Positions 45,747 through 50,461 of a DNA stretch of 50,461 nt are shown piece after piece. Origin of the DNA: Lachnospiraceae bacterium. GTDB lineage: Bacteria > Bacillota > Clostridia > Lachnospirales > Lachnospiraceae. The notes below the pieces were generated by a model that saw only the letters and a program-made list of their open reading frames with translations, ran no database searches and was not told the DNA's origin. The position numbers were made by a program, and so were the translations under genes. How positions within the stretch are numbered: position 1 is the first letter of the stretch; each line of letters starts with the position of its first letter. The stretch covers positions 1-50,461 of the forward strand of contig SVEK01000021.1 in NCBI GenBank assembly GCA_015057405.1, written 5' to 3'.

Positions 45747-46226
45747 CTATGCGTGAACAATATCAGCATATATACCACCTGTTACGCTAAGCAAATCGTC
45801 AGGATTAATAAAAAGCTGTTCTCCGATTTTCCCACCGCTTATTATTATCCGTTCAAATCTTTTTGCACTTTCATGTATAACTGTCGGATATTGTTTTTTC
45901 ATCCCAACAGCGGTGCATCCTCCGCGTATGTACCCGGTAACCTTATTGACATCTTTAACAGCAATCAATTCAAGATTCTTCTCTCCGACTGCTGCTGCAG
46001 CTTTTTTAAGATTAATCTCTTTATCAACAGGCAGTACAAATACATAATAATTATTACTTTTACCAACTGTCACAATTGTTTTAAATGACTCTTCATAGGA
46101 CTGACCCAGCATATCTGCTACGTGTATTCCGTCAATAAACTCATCGCAGAGATAACTGTTGCGCTCATATTGAATCTTAAGTTTATCCAAAATTCGCATT
46201 GCATTAGTCTTATTGTCTTTTGCCAT
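45747..46226 (-). CDS. ybaK: Cys-tRNA deacylase (YbaK/EbsC family)
   Basis: 159 residues. Hydrolyses mischarged Cys-tRNA(Pro) in trans. Landmarks: NAMRILDKLKIQYE, YVFVLPVDKEINLKKAAAAVGEKNLELI, GYIRGGCTAVGMKKQYPTVI and FINPDDLLSVTGGIYADIV. Start: ATG at 46226 following AAGAAAGGT; a 19-codon upstream extension overlaps degV and was rejected. Only 2 bases separate it from the degV stop. Confidence 0.95.
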   Translation of the reverse strand: MAKDNKTNAMRILDKLKIQYERNSYLCDEFIDGIHVADMLGQSYEESFKTIVTVGKSNNYYVFVLPVDKEINLKKAAAAVGEKNLELIAVKDVNKVTGYIRGGCTAVGMKKQYPTVIHESAKRFERIIISGGKIGEQLFINPDDLLSVTGGIYADIVHA

Positions 46227-46228
46227 AT

Positions 46229-47104
46229 TTATAAAACCTTTCTTGTATAAGCCACTGCAAGAGAACCCGGCCCGATATGACATGATACACTAAGAGAAAG
46301 AGCATTCATAACTATAGGCTCAATCTCAGGGAACATATTCTTAACTTCCTCACGAAATTCTTCTGCAGCTTCCTTGTCATAGGTATAAGCCACCTGCAAC
46401 AGAAAATTATTATTCTCATAGTCTTCAGGGAATCTGGTCTTTATGTCGTTAATAATTCCCTCTATCATTGTTCTCTTAGCTATTTTAACTGATCTTGCCT
46501 TAGCATATGCATCAAGTTTACCACCATTAATCTGTAACACTGGTTTAATACCAAGAATAGTCGCAAGAGCAGCACCGGCAGGTGTAACTCTTCCACCTTT
46601 TTTTAGATACTTAAGAGTATCAACCATTATAAATATAGACGAATCCATCTTAGTATCTTCAAGAAATACTTTAATTTCGCAAGCATTCATTCCACGCTTT
46701 ACCAACTCAAGAGCATCAAGAATAGACTGGCGTTGGGTAACTGATATTCTCTGATTATTAACTACCTGTACTCTCCCGTCATATTCTTCCGCAAGCATCA
46801 TAGCAGTTTCACACGCTCCGCTAAGTCCGCTTGACATAGGAATAAACACAATCTCATCATACCCGTCTTCATTAAAAATCTTATCCCATAAATCAAGTAT
46901 CGAACCGGCTGATGGCTGACTCGTACTTACATCTACGTCAGCCTCCAGTTTTTCATAAAACTCTTCCTGAGTTAAATTAATATCCTCAAAATATTCTACA
47001 CCATCAATCAAAAACGGCATAGGTAGTATATATATACCAAGTTCTTTCCCTTCCTCCTGAGAAATACCGGCATTACTGTCTGTAACAATAGCGACCTTTG
47101 ACAT
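46229..47104 (-). CDS. DegV family fatty-acid-binding protein
   Basis: 291 residues. MSKVAIVTDSNAGIS, STSQPSAGS with the lipid head-group contact Ser/Thr, PMSSGLSGA and LKKGGRVTPAGAALATILGIKPVL are typical. DegV/FakB proteins present fatty acids to the FakA kinase; FakA is not in view. An AGGAGGG ribosome site is present. It heads the degV-ybaK-polymerase-deacetylase run. Confidence 0.94.
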   Translation of the reverse strand: MSKVAIVTDSNAGISQEEGKELGIYILPMPFLIDGVEYFEDINLTQEEFYEKLEADVDVSTSQPSAGSILDLWDKIFNEDGYDEIVFIPMSSGLSGACETAMMLAEEYDGRVQVVNNQRISVTQRQSILDALELVKRGMNACEIKVFLEDTKMDSSIFIMVDTLKYLKKGGRVTPAGAALATILGIKPVLQINGGKLDAYAKARSVKIAKRTMIEGIINDIKTRFPEDYENNNFLLQVAYTYDKEAAEEFREEVKNMFPEIEPIVMNALSLSVSCHIGPGSLAVAYTRKVL

Positions 47105-47290
47105 TGTCTGTCCCTCCTGTAAAAATTCAAGACTTTGCTTTTCGTATCTGACAACATCATATCACTAAAATCTTCTGATGCCAATGTATTATTAACATCT
47201 ACTACACCTAGTTTTCAATACTATATCCACGCATATAATTTTCATTTATACACAGTTCAAGAACAAAATATTTCCTATGAATAAAACACA

Positions 47291-48877
47291 CTAATTAGTG
47301 CCAAACTCACTTAGAATCAGTCCTTCATTACGGTCAAGTACCGTATTTACACTCCATGGATGGGTAAACAACAACAATGGTCTTCCCTTTAAGTCTCTAA
47401 TTTTCTTAGTATCAGTAGTCAAAGAAAGGGCAGACACATCAATATCCTTATTTTCTATCCATCGAATATGTTCGTAAGGAAGCTGTTCCATACGAATCTC
47501 CACCCTGTATTCATTTTCAAGACGATACTTAAGTACGTCAAATTGAAGCACACCAACCACTCCGGCAATTATCTCTTCCATACCGGTATTAAACTCCTGG
47601 AATATTTGGACTGCACCCTCTAAGGCAATCTGTTCAATACCTTTGATAAACTGCTTTCGCTTCATAGTATCCACCTGGCGGATTCTTGCAAAATGTTCCG
47701 GAGCAAATGTTGGAATTCCTTCATACGCAAACTGCTTTTTAGGCATACATATAGTATCACCTATTGCAAATATTCCCGGATCGAATACACCAATAATATC
47801 ACCGGCATACGCCTCTTCCACATGCTTTCTCTCCTGAGCCATCATCTGCTGCGGCTGGGTAAGACGAAGTTTTCGGCCACCCTGAACATGATAAACTTCC
47901 TGATCAGCATCAAACTTACCGGAACAAATTCTCATAAATGCAATTCTGTCACGATGAGCCTTATTCATATTAGCCTGTATTTTGAATACAAACGCCGAAA
48001 AATTCTCATCAAAAGGATCAATATCACCCGCATCACTAGTCCTTGATAACGGCGCAGTTGTCATCTTTAAGAAGTGCTGTAAAAATGTTTCAACACCAAA
48101 ATTAGTAAGTGCCGACCCAAAGAATACAGGAGACAGTTCGCCTTTCTGAATTCTATCAATATCAAACTCATCACTGGCTCCGTCTAACAGTTCTATATCT
48201 TCAATAAGTTTTTCATGGAGTTCATGGGTAAGAAGTTCATCCAATCCATCATCCCCTACCTTCGCTTCCACAACATCAGTCTTATGGCCGTTATCACCTT
48301 GGATGAATCGTGAAATAACTTCTGTCTGTCTGTCATATACGCCCTTAAAACTTTTACCGGAACCAATAGGCCAGTTAACAGGACATGTTCTTATCCCGAG
48401 AACCGTTTCTATCTCATCAATAAGTTCAAATGGATCGTTCGCCTCTCTGTCCATTTTATTAATAAAAGTAAATATTGGGATATGTCTCATAACACACACC
48501 TTAAAAAGCTTAATTGTCTGTGCCTCAACACCCTTTGAACCGTCTATAACCATGACTGCCGAATCTGCTGCCATAAGTGTACGATACGTATCTTCCGAGA
48601 AATCCTGATGTCCCGGTGTATCAAGAATATTAATACATTTTCCATCATACTCAAACTGCATAACGGAGGAAGTTACAGAGATACCTCTTTCTTTCTCAAT
48701 CTCCATCCAGTCAGATACTGCATGTCTTGCAGCTTTTCTACCTTTAACACTTCCCGCAAGATTAATTGCACCCCCGTACAACAAAAACTTTTCAGTAAGT
48801 GTTGTCTTACCGGCATCCGGATGGGATATTATTGCAAATGTTCTTCTTCTGTTAATCTCTTCCCTTATATTACTCAT
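47291..48877 (-). CDS. prfC: Peptide chain release factor 3
   Basis: 528 residues. Translational GTPase: SHPDAGKTTLTEKFL (G1), RGISVTSSVM (G2), DTPGHQDFSEDTYRTL (G3), NKMDREANDP (G4). It recycles RF1/RF2 after peptide release. The length and the GRKAARHAVSDWMEIEKERGISVTSS context separate it from EF-G. The 186-base gap upstream of degV follows it. It is 39 bases downstream of miaB. Confidence 0.96.
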   Translation of the reverse strand: MSNIREEINRRRTFAIISHPDAGKTTLTEKFLLYGGAINLAGSVKGRKAARHAVSDWMEIEKERGISVTSSVMQFEYDGKCINILDTPGHQDFSEDTYRTLMAADSAVMVIDGSKGVEAQTIKLFKVCVMRHIPIFTFINKMDREANDPFELIDEIETVLGIRTCPVNWPIGSGKSFKGVYDRQTEVISRFIQGDNGHKTDVVEAKVGDDGLDELLTHELHEKLIEDIELLDGASDEFDIDRIQKGELSPVFFGSALTNFGVETFLQHFLKMTTAPLSRTSDAGDIDPFDENFSAFVFKIQANMNKAHRDRIAFMRICSGKFDADQEVYHVQGGRKLRLTQPQQMMAQERKHVEEAYAGDIIGVFDPGIFAIGDTICMPKKQFAYEGIPTFAPEHFARIRQVDTMKRKQFIKGIEQIALEGAVQIFQEFNTGMEEIIAGVVGVLQFDVLKYRLENEYRVEIRMEQLPYEHIRWIENKDIDVSALSLTTDTKKIRDLKGRPLLLFTHPWSVNTVLDRNEGLILSEFGTN

Positions 48878-48916
48878 TAAAACTGTCCTCTCTTCTGATA
48901 CATATATCTTTTTTTA

Positions 48917-50341
48917 CTAAACACGCTCTCCAATGTAATAGAAACCTTTGCATTCGTCAAGTCTTACATTAACAATCTGTCCTATAAGTGACTTATCTCC
49001 TTTGAAGTGAACAACTGTGTTGTTACTGAGTCTTCCCGTCACCATAGTATCATCATGTGAATTAACATCTTCGACAAGAACACATTCAGTTTTTCCCTGC
49101 ATTCTGGCAGTTCTTACTGCTGCCGTATCCTGAACCACCTTAAGAAGCTTGTTGAATCTTCTTGTCATGTCTTCATCTGACACCTGATTATCCATCTTGG
49201 CAGCCGGAGTTCCCGTTCTCCTTGAATACTGGAATGTAAAAGCACTGTCAAAACCGGCTTTTCTGACAACATCCAGTGTTTCTTCAAGATCTTCGTCAGT
49301 TTCACCCGGAAATCCTACAATTATATCTGTCGTAATTGACACATCCGGCATTGCAGCTTTAATTCTTTCAACAAGTGCAAGATACTGTTCTTTTGTGTAA
49401 CGCCTGTTCATCTTTTCGAGAATTCTTGTACTTCCCGACTGTAACGGCAAATGGACATGACTGCATATTTTCTTTGATGCCGCCATAGTTTCAATAAGCT
49501 CATCTGACAAATCCTTAGGATGAGGTGTCATAAACCTAATTCGTTCTATTCCCTCAATCTGCTCTACCATACGAAGAAGTCCGGCAAAGGTAACCGGCTC
49601 TTCAAGATTTTTGCCGTAAGAATTAACATTTTGTCCAAGAAGCATGATCTCTTTAACACCATCTGCCGCAAAGCTCTCAATCTCTCTTATTATATCTCTT
49701 GGTGTCCTGCTTCTTTCCCTGCCGCGAACATACGGAACTATGCAATAACTGCAAAAATTATTGCAACCATACATTATATTAACGCCGGCCTTAAAGGAAT
49801 ATTTTCTATCTATAGGCAAATCTTCCACAATCTCTTTTGCTTCCTGCCATATATCAATTATCTGTTCATTGTTCATAATTCTTGTATATAGCAATTCCGC
49901 AAGTTTATATATATTATGTGTCCCAAAGACGATATCTACATACTTGTACGACTTTTTTATTCGCTCAATAACATGCTCCTCTTGCATCATACAACCACAT
50001 AATGAAATAAGCATTCCGGGATTCTTCTTAGCCTTTATTGTCTTTAGCTGTCCAAGTCTTCCGTAAACACGTTCATTTGCATTTTCTCGCACGGTACATG
50101 TATTGTATAAAACAAAATCAGCTTCTTCGGATTCTGTTTTTACATATCCAATCTTTTCAAGAATTGCAATTATTTTTTCCGAATCATGAAAATTCATCTG
50201 ACATCCGAACGTGAATATTCCGCATGTCAAATCCCTTCCCAATTCTTCTTTCTTTGCTGCAAGCCACTCCCTGCAACGTTCCATATAATAATACTGTCTC
50301 TCAGGTTCGGTAACAGGAGCATCTGTTATATATTTACTCAT
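48917..50341 (-). CDS. miaB: tRNA methylthiotransferase MiaB
   Basis: 474 residues. Converts i6A37 to ms2i6A37 in tRNAs reading UNN codons. An N-terminal MTTase domain (TFGCQMNFHDSEKI with its Cys, YNTCTVRENA, LCGCMMQ) is followed by radical-SAM CNNFCSYCIVP, VKEIMLLGQNVNSYG and a TRAM domain ending FYYIGERV. The N-terminal ~40 residues are an extension typical of Firmicutes. AGGAGAGG ribosome site. It starts 1 base after the preceding gene ends. Confidence 0.96.
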   Translation of the reverse strand: MSKYITDAPVTEPERQYYYMERCREWLAAKKEELGRDLTCGIFTFGCQMNFHDSEKIIAILEKIGYVKTESEEADFVLYNTCTVRENANERVYGRLGQLKTIKAKKNPGMLISLCGCMMQEEHVIERIKKSYKYVDIVFGTHNIYKLAELLYTRIMNNEQIIDIWQEAKEIVEDLPIDRKYSFKAGVNIMYGCNNFCSYCIVPYVRGRERSRTPRDIIREIESFAADGVKEIMLLGQNVNSYGKNLEEPVTFAGLLRMVEQIEGIERIRFMTPHPKDLSDELIETMAASKKICSHVHLPLQSGSTRILEKMNRRYTKEQYLALVERIKAAMPDVSITTDIIVGFPGETDEDLEETLDVVRKAGFDSAFTFQYSRRTGTPAAKMDNQVSDEDMTRRFNKLLKVVQDTAAVRTARMQGKTECVLVEDVNSHDDTMVTGRLSNNTVVHFKGDKSLIGQIVNVRLDECKGFYYIGERV

Positions 50342-50342
50342 T

Positions 50343-50461
50343 TTACACCTCTCCTGACACTAACCACGGAGATGGCTGTGCCACAAAGACACTGTTGCTG
50401 TCTGTCTTAGAAATAGATATCTGAACGGTCTCTGTATTCTTTATGTTATATTTTTCAAATA
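50343..50461 (-). CDS. C-terminal end of an unidentified gene (5' end outside window)
   Basis: The minus-strand frame is open from the window edge to TAA at 50343, encoding 39 residues ending SNSVFVAQPSPWLVSGEV. The stop lies one base before the miaB ATG, and the miaB ribosome site is inside this frame, so the genes are probably coupled. Too short to identify. Confidence 0.55.
   Translation of the reverse strand, partial: FEKYNIKNTETVQISISKTDSNSVFVAQPSPWLVSGEV

Overview
The window looks like a chromosomal segment of a low-GC, strictly anaerobic gut or rumen Firmicute, most likely a Lachnospiraceae species. This is inferred from AT-rich DNA with strong AGGAGG-type ribosome sites, a T-box riboswitch, YlbJ and RF3, [FeFe]-hydrogenase maturase HydE, the NfnAB ferredoxin/NADP transhydrogenase, abundant BspA-type leucine-rich repeat surface proteins and CotH/YARHG/zinc-ribbon proteins. 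No rRNA, tRNA, CRISPR array or intact prophage was seen.

Layout. 1-1.5 kb: the 5' part of a BspA-like surface protein with near-identical 69-bp repeats, then an IS3-family transposase remnant flanked by a duplicated 46-bp leader. 1.6-3.7 kb: an FtsZ paralogue facing an Xre repressor/ImmA-type metalloprotease pair, with palindromic operators on both promoters. 3.7-7.4 kb: MATE pump, small Cys-rich protein, C_GCAxxG_C_C protein, a small self-regulating Xre protein and a von Willebrand A protein. 7.4-12.5 kb: a T-box-controlled operon encoding an aspartyl-tRNA synthetase fused to GatC, a GatA homologue that has lost its whole amidase triad, and GatB. 12.5-17.4 kb: a CotH kinase-like exoprotein, a LysR regulator and a divergent tryptophanase/tyrosine phenol-lyase family enzyme. 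17.4-25.2 kb: a leftward run of six closely spaced genes (RsuA, hybrid histidine kinase, HydE, MATE, YqxD, zinc-ribbon/YARHG). 25.3-30.4 kb: chemoreceptor, a copper ATPase fused to a CopZ chaperone that also has its own start site, and BioY. 30.5-35.9 kb: glutamate dehydrogenase, NfnBA, a HAD phosphatase and a formate/nitrite channel. 36-41.2 kb (rightward): a second BspA-like protein, TmcAL with an inserted minisatellite, and YlbJ. 41.2-50.5 kb (leftward): a coiled-coil protein, RsmD, a polysaccharide deacetylase, a Y-family polymerase, YbaK, DegV, RF3, MiaB and the tail of an unidentified gene.

The two most unusual systems are (i) the AspRS-GatC / amidase-dead GatA / GatB operon, which looks like a covalently tethered tRNA-dependent asparagine machine that may use free ammonia or a GatA encoded elsewhere; and (ii) the FtsZ paralogue under an ImmR/ImmA-type, protease-relieved repressor, which suggests inducible modification of cell division. 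The energy genes (HydE, NfnAB, Gdh, FNT channel) fit a hydrogen- and formate-handling fermenter that assimilates ammonia.
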